From Massilia sp. KIM (lineage in GTDB: Bacteria > Pseudomonadota > Gammaproteobacteria > Burkholderiales > Burkholderiaceae_D): DNA of 64,000 nt. A program made the position numbers and the translations under genes. The DNA lies in assembly GCF_002007115.1 (NCBI RefSeq), contig NZ_MVAD01000002.1:744001-808000 (forward strand). Reading direction: 5' to 3'. The notes beneath the pieces are model-generated. The model was given only the letters and a program-made list of their open reading frames with translations. It did no database searches and had not been told where the DNA came from. This document shows, in pieces, positions 20,323 through 28,760 of this stretch. How positions within the stretch are numbered: the stretch's first letter is position 1; each line of letters begins with the position of its first letter.

Positions 20323-21240
20323 ATGAACCCCATCCGACTATCCCGGGCTGCGCGCTGCGCACTGGCCGCCGTGGCGCTGGCCGCCGGCAGCGGCGCCGTG
20401 CCGGCCCAGACCCAGCCGCCGAGCCAGCATCCGATTCCCGGCCAGAACCGCGACCAGAGCCAGGTCCAGAAGCAGAGCCACGCCGCCAACACGCCCCAGA
20501 ACCGCTCGAACCAGGCCAACCTGTCCGGCTCCAACACCGCGAGCAAGACCGGGGTGAACGAGAGCGACTACCTGGCCGAGGCCACCGGGCACCTGAACCG
20601 CGCCATCGCGGTGCTGCAGCAGATGAGCGGCAAGCCCGAACTGGCGGCCCTGCTGGCCCGTTCCAAGGGCGTGTTCGTGGTGCCGGACGCGGTCAACGTG
20701 GCGGTCGGCCTCGGCGTGCGCGGCGGCGCCGGCGTGCTGCTGGTGCGCCGCGCCGACGGCTGGGGCACCCCGGCCTTCTACAACATGGGCAGCGTGAGCG
20801 CCGGCGCGCAACTGGGCGCCGAGGGCGGCGGCATGGTCTTCGTGCTCAACGACCAGAAGGCGCTCGACAGTTTCGCGCGCGGGAACAAGGTGGCGCTCAA
20901 CGCCGACGCCGGCCTCACCCTGGTCGACTGGTCGAAGAAGGGCGAAGGCTCGGCCGGCCTGGGCAACATCACCGTCTGGACCGACACCGAGGGCCTGTTC
21001 GCCGGCGCCGCCGTGAACGCCACCAACATCAATTTCGACGACTCCGAAACCGCCGCCTACTACAAGCGCGCGGTGACCCCGGCCGAGGTGCTGGCCGGCC
21101 GCGTGCCCAATCCGCACGCGGCGGCGCTGCGCACGGCGCTGGCTTCGAGCGACACCGCCAAGGGCGCGGCCGGCGTGGGCGGGCGCAGCGACGGCAAGAC
21201 GCGCAGCGGCGACAGCGACCTGGCGCCCTCGGGCCGCTGA
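20323..21240 (+). CDS. SYLF-domain (Ysc84-like) lipid-binding protein, exported
   Basis: The start is ATG 20323 because GAGGATCCGCC precedes it; ATG 20308 is in frame upstream. A signal peptide (CALAAVALAAGSGAVPAQ) is followed by a low-complexity Gln/Asn/Ser segment (residues about 30-75). The SYLF core contains LLARSKGVFVVPDAVNVAVG, GGAGVLLVRR, GTPAFYNMGS and GAQLGAEGGGMVFVLN. The family binds phosphoinositides in eukaryotes; bacterial members are exported and poorly understood. It appears monocistronic. Confidence 0.8.
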   Translation: MNPIRLSRAARCALAAVALAAGSGAVPAQTQPPSQHPIPGQNRDQSQVQKQSHAANTPQNRSNQANLSGSNTASKTGVNESDYLAEATGHLNRAIAVLQQMSGKPELAALLARSKGVFVVPDAVNVAVGLGVRGGAGVLLVRRADGWGTPAFYNMGSVSAGAQLGAEGGGMVFVLNDQKALDSFARGNKVALNADAGLTLVDWSKKGEGSAGLGNITVWTDTEGLFAGAAVNATNINFDDSETAAYYKRAVTPAEVLAGRVPNPHAAALRTALASSDTAKGAAGVGGRSDGKTRSGDSDLAPSGR

Positions 21241-21399
21241 GGCGCGCCGGCCACTGGTTCACGCAATCTGGGTAATTTTTACTTCCTTGTCAAACATTTA
21301 TAGTGCTAGGATTTCATTGCGCAGTAAATACAGGCAATTGATCCGGCCCGCCGGCGGCGGCCTAGAACGCCCCGCTAATGTCCAGCAAGGGAGAACTGA

Positions 21400-23226
21400 G
21401 TGGAACCAGGCTTGCGTGCGCCGAGCGCCGCGGAAAGCGGCGCCGCCGGCGCCGGGAAGACGGCGGATGGGCCGGAAGCGATCTCGCTCGATCCGCATGA
21501 CAGCCGGCTCGACGCCATCACCGCGCTGGCGGTCGAGGTGGGCGGCGGCGACATCGGCGGCATCAGCATCGTCCACCGTTCGCGCCTGTGGTTGCCCTCG
21601 CGCCTGGGCATCGCCGAGACGCTGCTGCCGCGCGCCGGCACCTTCTGCAGCTGGGTGGTGGATAACGACCTGACCTGGTTCGAGGTCGAGGACGCGCGCA
21701 AGGACGAGCGTTTCGCCAGCAACCCGCTGGTGGCCGGAAAGCCCGGCTACGCCCATTACGCGGCCATGTCGCTGGCGACCTGCAACGGCAGCCTGCGCGC
21801 CACCCTGTGGACCATGAGCGTGCGTCCGCGCCGGCTGAGCGACGCCCAGATCGCCCGCCTGCGCGCCCTGGCGGGCCTCACCGCCGAGATGCTCCAGCTG
21901 CGCTACTGCGATCCGGCCAGCGGCCTGCTGAACCGGGAAGCCTTCCTGCGCCAGTTGCAGGCGATCGTGGAGCAATCCGCGCAGCCGCGGCTGGTCGTCG
22001 CCTGCGTCGAGCTGGCGGGCTTCTGCGCCCTCGATGGACAACTGGGCCGTGGCCTGGGCGAGGCCATCCTGCGTGCGGTCGCCGCCTGCCTGGAGGATCG
22101 GGCGGGCGAACGAGGCTTGCTCGGCCACGTCGGGCCGGGGCAGTTCGCGATCGCGCTGCTGGAAGACGGTGAGGACTCGGTCGATTACGCTGGCCTGCGC
22201 GCCGCGGTCGAGCACATCGTGACCACCATGTCCGGCAGCCACCGGACGACGGTGCACATCGGCATTCGCCGCGAACCCGTGACGCCCGACCTGGACCTTG
22301 AGCAGGTGCTGGAGGCGGCCGGATTCGTCGCCGCCGCCGGGCCGGGCGAACCGGGCGCGGTGCGCCTGTTCGACCGGATGGAATTCATCCGCTCGCGCCT
22401 GCGCTACCAGTTGCAGGGAGCGCTCAGGAAGGATGCCGGCGTCGGCGCGCTGGTGGCGCATTACCAGCCCCAGGTCGACCTGGACAGCGGCGGCGTGATC
22501 GGGATGGAAGCCCTGGTGCGCTGGGAGCACCCCGAACTCGGCCTGCTCGGCCCCGCCCAGTTCGTGCCGCAGGCCGAGGCGCGCGGCGAGATCTTCCAGC
22601 TCGACATGCACGTGATGCGCGCGGTGTGCGAGGACCTGCGCGCCTGGCGCGTAGCCGGCCTGGAGCCGCCGCCGGTGGCGCTGAATTTTTCGCGCACCTC
22701 GCTGCGCAACCCCGCCTTTGCCGACCGGGTGGCCCAGGTCCTGGCGGATACCGGCGTGCCCGGGCAATTACTGGAATTCGAGATCACCGAAAGCGCGCTG
22801 GCGGAGTCGTACAAGCCGCTGCACGAGCCGATCCATGCGCTGCGCGCGCTCGGGGTGAGGATCGCGGTCGACGACTTCGGCACCGGCCTGTCGAACCTCG
22901 ATGCGCTCAACAGCTTCCACTTCGACCGCCTGAAGGTCGACCGCCAGTTCGTGCACGGCGTGGCCAGCAATCCGCGCGTGGCCGGGCTGTTCACGCTGAT
23001 CCAGGGAATCGCCGAGATCTTCGGAGCGGAACTCCTGTGCGAAGGGCTGGAGGAAGAGCAGGACCTGCGCTGGCTGGAGGCGCGCGGCGTGCGCAAGGTG
23101 CAGGGCTGGTATTTCTGCAAGGCGCTGGCGCATGAGGAGGTGTCGCTGCTGCTGGGGCGCATCGCGGCGGACGGGCGCGCCACGCGCGGACTGGCGGAGT
23201 TGCGCGCACTGCTGCGCTTTTCCTGA
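21400..23226 (+). CDS. GAF - degenerate GGDEF - EAL cyclic-di-GMP phosphodiesterase
   Basis: The start is GTG 21400 after AAGGGAGAACTGA. Residues about 30-165 form a GAF sensor (FCSWVVDNDLTWFEVEDA, HYAAMSLATCNGSLRATL). Residues about 170-315 look like a GGDEF domain, but the active-site loop reads GPGQF, so cyclase activity is not expected. The EAL domain (about 330-580) keeps the key elements: EALVRW, ALNFS, EITES, VDDFGTG, LKVDRQ, EGLEEE and VQGWYF. It should hydrolyse cyclic-di-GMP in response to a ligand in the GAF pocket. No membrane segment is seen. Confidence 0.88.
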   Translation: MEPGLRAPSAAESGAAGAGKTADGPEAISLDPHDSRLDAITALAVEVGGGDIGGISIVHRSRLWLPSRLGIAETLLPRAGTFCSWVVDNDLTWFEVEDARKDERFASNPLVAGKPGYAHYAAMSLATCNGSLRATLWTMSVRPRRLSDAQIARLRALAGLTAEMLQLRYCDPASGLLNREAFLRQLQAIVEQSAQPRLVVACVELAGFCALDGQLGRGLGEAILRAVAACLEDRAGERGLLGHVGPGQFAIALLEDGEDSVDYAGLRAAVEHIVTTMSGSHRTTVHIGIRREPVTPDLDLEQVLEAAGFVAAAGPGEPGAVRLFDRMEFIRSRLRYQLQGALRKDAGVGALVAHYQPQVDLDSGGVIGMEALVRWEHPELGLLGPAQFVPQAEARGEIFQLDMHVMRAVCEDLRAWRVAGLEPPPVALNFSRTSLRNPAFADRVAQVLADTGVPGQLLEFEITESALAESYKPLHEPIHALRALGVRIAVDDFGTGLSNLDALNSFHFDRLKVDRQFVHGVASNPRVAGLFTLIQGIAEIFGAELLCEGLEEEQDLRWLEARGVRKVQGWYFCKALAHEEVSLLLGRIAADGRATRGLAELRALLRFS

Positions 23227-23394
23227 AGCGCCGCGCCTGTCCCGGATCTGAACCTCGGTCAGCATGGATGAGCATGGCGAAGGCCTGCCGCTGCCCACGC
23301 TCACGCCCCCAGCGCCTTATACTATTGTTGACCCGGAGCGTCTCGGGCGGTGCTGCGCGTCCCGGCGGCGGACGGCCGTTTCATAAGGGGTGAC

Positions 23395-24282
23395 ATGCTC
23401 GATACCTACAATTTTTCGCGCTGGTTTCGCGATGGCCATGAGGCGCCTTACGTCCGCGAAAGGAAATCCCCTGGCGGCGTGCTCGATATGCTCGACCTGG
23501 CGCGGCCCAGTGGCGAGGTGTCCCATCCCTCCTTGCCCGAGCTGGTGATGTTCCAGGACCAGACCGGCGGAAGCAGGGTGAGCGGCAATGCCGGACTCGG
23601 GTATTTCAACGTGATGAGCGAGCCCGGCGCTTTCTACATGCCCGCACCCAACTACGCGCACACGGTCATGGTCGATGGGAGTCACCGGCTACGCGGCCTG
23701 TCCTTCTCCTTCACGCAATGGCAGGGCGTCCTCGACGAGGCGACGGAGGGCCGGTTCTCGATCGAGCGCCTGCTGTTTCAACGCGGCTTCTTTCTATCGC
23801 CACTCATCAGTATTGCGCTGCAGAACCTGTGGTCCCTGTCCGAAGAAGAGGGCGCGCCCTCGCGCCTGCTGGCGCGCGCAGCGGGCTGCGAGATTCTCGC
23901 CGAACTGTGCAGGCTGAGCGGCGCCCGGCTCGCCCCGGTCAATGGGGGGCTTGCTCCTTCCGTCAGGCGGCGTTGCATCGAGCTCATGCGCACGCGCATG
24001 TCCGAAGACCTCGGCCTGGACGAGCTGGCGGCGGAAGCCGGCCTGTCCGTTTTCCATTTTGCGCGCATGTTCAAGCAAAGCGTCGGTATGCCTCCGCGGG
24101 TCTACCTCACCCAACTGAGAATGGAAAGGGCGGCCGAACTTCTCCAATCGACCGAGCTGTCGATGACCGAGATCGCCAACGAGCTTGGTTATTCCTCCAG
24201 CCAGGTCCTGGCGCGGATTTTCCTCAAGCACTATCGGCGCAGTCCCACGGATTACCGGCGGGTCGTGCGCATGCACACCTGA
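23395..24282 (+). CDS. AraC-family transcriptional regulator
   Basis: The 295-residue protein starts after AAGGGGTGAC. The C-terminal third is a double helix-turn-helix (LGLDELAAEAGLSVFHFARM and ELSMTEIANELGYSSSQVLA). The N-terminal 170 residues are a divergent sensor domain. It lies upstream of and in line with the NTF2-like/pirin/amidohydrolase genes, so it is the likely activator of that group. The effector is not readable from sequence. Confidence 0.88.
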   Translation: MLDTYNFSRWFRDGHEAPYVRERKSPGGVLDMLDLARPSGEVSHPSLPELVMFQDQTGGSRVSGNAGLGYFNVMSEPGAFYMPAPNYAHTVMVDGSHRLRGLSFSFTQWQGVLDEATEGRFSIERLLFQRGFFLSPLISIALQNLWSLSEEEGAPSRLLARAAGCEILAELCRLSGARLAPVNGGLAPSVRRRCIELMRTRMSEDLGLDELAAEAGLSVFHFARMFKQSVGMPPRVYLTQLRMERAAELLQSTELSMTEIANELGYSSSQVLARIFLKHYRRSPTDYRRVVRMHT

Positions 24283-24651
24283 TCCGCCGGGGGCGCCGCC
24301 GATGGCGCCATCTTCCCGAGTTGGCTCGTCCGATGCGCCGGCACCCCCGCGCCCGATGAGCGTATCGCCTCGCCCTTGTCCTGTGCGGGGCTGGCCCGGT
24401 GAGCGACCTCCTGGCCGATGACTCACGCTTCGCTGTCGCAACGCCGACTCCTGCTTCATCCAAGCGCAAGATCGGCATCGGCGAAGCAAGGCATGCAACG
24501 CATGCGCCCAGCCTCCTCCCTAGAATGCGAGACATCGCCGATGAAACGATGCGGCCCGCGGACACGGTCGTGAGATGGAAGGCGGACAGGTCCTGACACA
24601 CCCTCGTCCTCCAAGAGGCAGGAAGGCAAGCCACGGACAGCGGAGGTAGCA
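24283..24651. other. 369-bp intergenic region before the NTF2-like gene
   Basis: No convincing gene was found. It should hold the promoter for the downstream group. TAGAAT at 24521-24526 could be a -10 box but has no good -35, as expected for an AraC-activated promoter. GCATGC-AAC-GCATGC lies at 24491-24505 just upstream and is a candidate activator site. Confidence 0.35.
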
Positions 24652-25134
24652 ATGCCACAAGAACGTCGCGCCGGCGACATCGGCGCCGGTGCCGCTTCCT
24701 CCGCTGACGCACAAGGCGCTGGCGAATTCTTGACTGCGGCTCAATTGCTGCGGCATAGCCTCGATGTCCTGCTGGCCAAGGACATCGAAGCCTGGGCCGC
24801 GCTTTGCGACGCGAACGTCGTGGTCGAGTTTCCTTTCGCGCCCGATGCGGCATCGAGGAGAACGGTTGGCCGCAGGGTGATCTATGACTACATGAAGGAA
24901 TTCACCAGGCCCCTGGATCTGCATACGGTGCGCGCGATGCGGATCCATGCCACCGCCGACCCGCGCATCGCGATCGCCGAATGGAGCGTAGCGGGGCAGG
25001 TGATCGGCAACGGCAATCCCTACGAGATGAGCCATGCCACCTTCGCCACCTTCGAGAACGGCTTGATCGTTCGTTACCGCGAGTACTGGAATCCGTGTGC
25101 CCTCATCGCCGCGCTGGACGGCACGATGTTTTAA
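24652..25134 (+). CDS. NTF2-like/SnoaL-type protein
   Basis: The 160-residue cytoplasmic protein starts after CGGAGGTAGCA. LLAKDIEAWAALCDANVVVE, EFPFAPDA, GRRVIYDYMKEF and the C-terminal YREYWNPCALIAAL fit the NTF2-like cone fold (SnoaL/ketosteroid-isomerase class). The family contains cyclases, isomerases and non-catalytic binding proteins. Position as first gene after the AraC regulator, followed 42 bp later by pirin, suggests a catabolic or detoxification operon. Confidence 0.78.
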   Translation: MPQERRAGDIGAGAASSADAQGAGEFLTAAQLLRHSLDVLLAKDIEAWAALCDANVVVEFPFAPDAASRRTVGRRVIYDYMKEFTRPLDLHTVRAMRIHATADPRIAIAEWSVAGQVIGNGNPYEMSHATFATFENGLIVRYREYWNPCALIAALDGTMF

Positions 25135-25176
25135 CCGAAGGCTGATGCAGCAAGTCTTTCACGAAAGGATAAAGCC

Positions 25177-26079
25177 ATGAAGCTGAGCGAAGCAGTGCAG
25201 GTTCCGGAGGCGATTGCCCCGCGCAGGGTGTTCCACCGTACACGTGGCGCAAGCCAGGGGCCGGTCACCCGCCTGATGAGTCCCGGTGATCTGGGAAACT
25301 ATCTCAAACCCTTCGTATTCCTCGACCTGTTCGACCTGGATCCCCACGATCCTCGCACGACTTTTGCGATCCATCCTCACTCCGGTATCGCGACGGTCAC
25401 GGTGCTGGCCGAAGGCGACATGCGCTTCGAGGATTCCGCCAACGGCAGCGGCAGCATCGCCTTCGGTGGATTCGAATGGATGCGCGCCGGCGGCGGTGTC
25501 TGGCATGGCAAGGAAATGTCGGCCGGTGACTCAGCGCGGGTGAAAGGCTTCCAGCTCTGGATTGCCTTGGGGCCGGAGCTCGAACTCGCACCCGTCGACA
25601 GCCAATACGTGGAAGCCGACAGGGTTCCCGCCATCGGGCCTGCCCACCTGATCCTGGGAAATTATGGCGGACTGCAGAGTCCGGCGCGCTCTCCCGAGGG
25701 CATCACCTACCTGCTCCTCAGACTTCGCGCAGGCAGCCGCTGGACCTTCGTGCCGCCGGAGCGGCAGACCCTGGCCTGGCTGGCGGTGGCGAGCGGCGAA
25801 TTGCAAGGACCAACGAGGGCAGCGGCGGGAGAAATGCTGCTCTTCGACCAGTCCGACGCCCCGATCGTGGTGCAGGCGGGTCCGGATGGCGATGCGGTGC
25901 TGGTCATCGGCAGCGCGGCGCCGCATCCCCATGAACTCCATCTCGGCAGGTATTCGGTGCATACCTCCGCCACGGCGCTCGCCCAAGGCGAGGCGAACAT
26001 CGAAGGTCTGCGCGCCCTGCTCGATGCCGCCGGTGACCGGCGTCAGGGCGATGGAAGTGTCCCGGTATTCAAAGGCTGA
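25177..26079 (+). CDS. pirin-family cupin protein
   Basis: The 300-residue protein starts after GAAAGGATAAAGCC. The N-terminal cupin shows the metal motif HPHSGIATVTVL, then FGGFEWMRAGGGVWHGKEM. A C-terminal pirin domain follows (ARSPEGITYLLLRLRAGSRW). Usual pirins end the metal motif with HxE; here it reads HGKE, one residue longer. Some bacterial pirins act as quercetin 2,3-dioxygenases and others bind partner proteins. The neighbouring genes suggest action on an aromatic compound, which is inference. Confidence 0.82.
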   Translation: MKLSEAVQVPEAIAPRRVFHRTRGASQGPVTRLMSPGDLGNYLKPFVFLDLFDLDPHDPRTTFAIHPHSGIATVTVLAEGDMRFEDSANGSGSIAFGGFEWMRAGGGVWHGKEMSAGDSARVKGFQLWIALGPELELAPVDSQYVEADRVPAIGPAHLILGNYGGLQSPARSPEGITYLLLRLRAGSRWTFVPPERQTLAWLAVASGELQGPTRAAAGEMLLFDQSDAPIVVQAGPDGDAVLVIGSAAPHPHELHLGRYSVHTSATALAQGEANIEGLRALLDAAGDRRQGDGSVPVFKG

Positions 26080-26101
26080 GCGCAACGCACGCCAGTCAGC
26101 A

Positions 26102-26139
26102 CCGCTCCCGCTCGACCGGCAGGCCGGCGAGGGGAGCGG
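26102..26139 (+). other. strong hairpin between pirin and amidohydrolase genes
   Basis: CCGCTCCC, CTCG and CCGGC pair in order with GCCGG, CGAG and GGGAGCGG around a 2-nt loop, giving about 17 base pairs interrupted by two single-base bulges. No T-run follows, so it is not a simple intrinsic terminator. It may be an mRNA processing or stabilising structure within the operon. Confidence 0.55.
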
Positions 26140-26172
26140 AACGATTTGTTCAGGAATGAGAAGAGGATGATC

Positions 26173-27963
26173 ATGATTCAGAGACTATTGATCGCGGTTC
26201 TGGCGGCGTGCAGCATGAGCTCCGCCCAAGCACAGGCGCCTGGCGCGGACCTGATAGTCCATAACGCCAGGATTTTCACCGGCAATCCTGCCCAACCCGA
26301 AGCCTCGGCCCTCGCCGTCAAGAACGGGCGCATCTATTCCGTTGGCGCCGATGCGGACATCCTTGGCCTGAAAGGGCCAGCCACCCGGGTCATCGACTCG
26401 GGTCGTCGCCGACTGATTCCAGGGCTGATCGACACCCATACCCATGTGCTCAACGAAAGCGGCTTCAACTACACGCTACGCTGGGATGGCGTGCCGACGC
26501 TGCGCCGCGCCCTGGAGATGCTGAGCGAGCAAGCCAGGCGCACGCCCGAAGGACACTGGGTCAAGGTCATCGGAGGATGGTCGCCCTACCAGTTCGCCGA
26601 GAAGCGCTTCCCGACCATGGAAGAGCTGCGCAAGGCCGTGCCCAACCGTCCCTTCATCGTGCAATACGCCTATAACCGCGCGTTCATGAACGACAGCGCG
26701 ATGAAAGCTTTCGGCGTGGGCACCGACAAATTCCCCGCGCTCCCAGGCACGGAATTCGAGAAAGACCGGAAGGGGAATTACACGGGCGTCGTCCACGGCT
26801 TCACCTTCACCTTCGTCGCCATGGAAACCATGGTGCCCCAGCTGTCCGCCGACGAGGAACTGAGCTCGCTGATCCAGGTCGTGCACAACATGAACCGCTT
26901 CGGCGTCACGACGGCAATCGACGCCGGCAACCGCGGATATCCTAAGCTGCAGGCCAATGTCGCGAAGCTTGCGCGCGACAATCGGCTGAACTTGCGCATG
27001 CCCTTCGTCGACATGCAGTTTGGCGACGGCACGCCGATGAACATGGTCGATGCGCAGATCAACACCATCACCAGGACCGCGCCGATCAGCCCTGGCGAGA
27101 ACCTGCACCCGGCATTGGCGCATGGCCATGTTTATCGCGGCACTGGCGAAGTCCTGCAGCTGGAGGTGCACGATCACGAGAACTTCGACCGTCCCGCCGT
27201 CATCATAGAGCCCGACAAGATGCGCACGCTGGTCGAGCGCGATGTGCGCAAGCTGGTCGAGCGCCGGATTCCTTTCCGCCTGCATATCAGCTACGACGAG
27301 AACATCTCTCCCTTCCTCGACGCATTGGAGGAACTGAACCGGACGACACCGCTGAACGGTCTGCGCTGGAGCATAGAACACGCCGAAACCATCAGTCCGG
27401 CAAATATCGCGAGGGTGAAGGCGCTCGGTGGCGGCATCGCCCTGGACCCCAAGATGGCCTTGCACGGCGATGGTTTCATCAAGACCCATGGACGGGAGAA
27501 GGCATTGATGACACCGCGCTTGCGCCAGCTCGTCGACAGCGGCGTCAACGTGGCCATGAGCACGGATGCCTTCCGCGCCGCGACCTTCAATCCCTGGGTC
27601 GGCATCAGCTGGATGGTGTCCGGGAAATCGGCCGCCGGCACCGAGGTGCTGGCCAGGGAAAATCGATTAACGCGGGCGGAAGCGCTGCAGATGTTCACGC
27701 GCAGCGCCGCATGGTTCACGAATGCGGAAAACGAACTGGGCATGATCGCACCTGGCTATCTGGCGGACTTCGTCTTGCTGGACAGGGATTACTTTGCGAT
27801 CCCCGAGGACCAGATCAAGGCCGTCGCCTCGGACCTGACGGTCATGGATGGCAGGGTGGTGTTCGGTGCGAAGGAGTACCGCAGCTTGTCGCCGGCCTTG
27901 CCCGAGGTGCTGCCCGCCTGGTCGCCGATCAGGTACTTCGGTGGCTACCACGCTCAGCCTTGA
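26173..27963 (+). CDS. exported YtcJ-type amidohydrolase
   Basis: The start is ATG 26173, since GAGAAGAGG ends 6 bp before it; ATG 26167 is close and in frame. A signal peptide (LLIAVLAACSMSSAQAQ) is followed by an amidohydrolase-3 enzyme of about 575 residues. It shows ADLIVHNARIFTGNP, the metal pair HTHVLN, RLHISYDENI, WSIEHAE, MSTDAFRAATFNPW and the closing PGYLADFVLLDRD. The family hydrolyses amide or similar C-N bonds with one or two metals. The substrate is unknown. It probably ends the AraC-controlled operon. Confidence 0.85.
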   Translation: MIQRLLIAVLAACSMSSAQAQAPGADLIVHNARIFTGNPAQPEASALAVKNGRIYSVGADADILGLKGPATRVIDSGRRRLIPGLIDTHTHVLNESGFNYTLRWDGVPTLRRALEMLSEQARRTPEGHWVKVIGGWSPYQFAEKRFPTMEELRKAVPNRPFIVQYAYNRAFMNDSAMKAFGVGTDKFPALPGTEFEKDRKGNYTGVVHGFTFTFVAMETMVPQLSADEELSSLIQVVHNMNRFGVTTAIDAGNRGYPKLQANVAKLARDNRLNLRMPFVDMQFGDGTPMNMVDAQINTITRTAPISPGENLHPALAHGHVYRGTGEVLQLEVHDHENFDRPAVIIEPDKMRTLVERDVRKLVERRIPFRLHISYDENISPFLDALEELNRTTPLNGLRWSIEHAETISPANIARVKALGGGIALDPKMALHGDGFIKTHGREKALMTPRLRQLVDSGVNVAMSTDAFRAATFNPWVGISWMVSGKSAAGTEVLARENRLTRAEALQMFTRSAAWFTNAENELGMIAPGYLADFVLLDRDYFAIPEDQIKAVASDLTVMDGRVVFGAKEYRSLSPALPEVLPAWSPIRYFGGYHAQP

Positions 27964-27983
27964 ATCCGCAGGCAGCGAAGGAG

Positions 27984-28003
27984 GGCGGGCGCCATCGCCC
28001 GCC
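27984..28003. terminator. GC hairpin between convergent genes
   Basis: GGCGGGCG-CCAT-CGCCCGCC is a perfect 8-bp stem about 20 bp after the amidohydrolase stop. There is no T-tract, so its terminator role is tentative. It faces the 3' end of the minus-strand NTF2-like gene. Confidence 0.4.
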
Positions 28004-28091
28004 GGCATCGAAGCCGGCCGAGGCGATGAGGGCGCGGCCCGGCAGGATCGGGAGCACATGGCCTCCAGTCCTGCCGACGCCGTCCGACGGT

Positions 28092-28709
28092 CTAGTCGGT
28101 CTTGCCGACCTTGAAGGCCGGCGCCTTCGGATCGGTCTTCACCGTCCAGCTGCCGCTTTGCCGGAACGATGCGGCCGATGCGTAGGTGTCCTCCAGGAAC
28201 TGGAAATACACGATCTTGCCGTCCTTGACCTTGGCGAGGATGGAGAAGGGCGAGGTGAAGGAGGTGCCGACCGCCACCGAGCGGTAGGTGAACTTGCCGA
28301 ACACGGCGACGTTCTCGCCGCTGCCGAACATCTCCGACACCGTGAAATCCTCGATCTTCCAGTAGGTGGCGACACGCGCGAAGGTGCTGCTGAATCCTTC
28401 TGGTCCTTTCGAGGTGCCGGCCCACGGTTCGATCTTCTTCAATTCGGGATTACTGAAGTTGAGCGACACATAGGTGGCGTCGGGCGCGACCAGGCGCTTG
28501 GCCGCCGGGCCGACCTTTTCCGGAGAAGTGTTCTCGAGGAACTCCTTGACGATGCTGATCGGCTCCCGGGAGGCGGCGCTGGATGGCTGCTGCGCCGCAG
28601 CCGGCACGTGGATGAGCAGGGTGCCTGCGCCGACGAGGGCGCCTGCCAGCGACACCAGGGACGCCGCGCCTGCGCGACGCGCGCTGGCGAAGGTAGTGAT
28701 GGTTTTCAT
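28092..28709 (-). CDS. exported NTF2-like protein
   Basis: The 205-residue protein starts after AAAGGAAAAAAC. It has a signal peptide (SLVSLAGALVGAGTLLIHVPAAAQ) followed by an NTF2-like fold (IVKEFLENTSPEKVGPAAKR, LVAPDATYVSLNF, VFGKFTYRSVAVG, VYFQFLEDTYASAASF). It resembles the SnoaL-like proteins that accompany oxidative catabolic genes. It lies 51 bp after the aldehyde dehydrogenase and is probably co-transcribed from the sigma-54 promoter. It is the second NTF2-like gene within 4 kb; the other, at 24652, lacks a signal peptide. Confidence 0.78.
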   Translation of the reverse strand: MKTITTFASARRAGAASLVSLAGALVGAGTLLIHVPAAAQQPSSAASREPISIVKEFLENTSPEKVGPAAKRLVAPDATYVSLNFSNPELKKIEPWAGTSKGPEGFSSTFARVATYWKIEDFTVSEMFGSGENVAVFGKFTYRSVAVGTSFTSPFSILAKVKDGKIVYFQFLEDTYASAASFRQSGSWTVKTDPKAPAFKVGKTD

Positions 28710-28760
28710 GTTTTTTCCTTTCGGTGGTGGGTGAATAGTCGGGTGGCATCGGCATCGGCA

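Noticed and set aside
24473..24487. Sigma-54-like CGGC...GC spacing upstream of the NTF2-like gene
   Set aside because: Only the GG and GC pairs and one or two other bases fit; no sigma-54 activator is adjacent, and an AraC regulator is.
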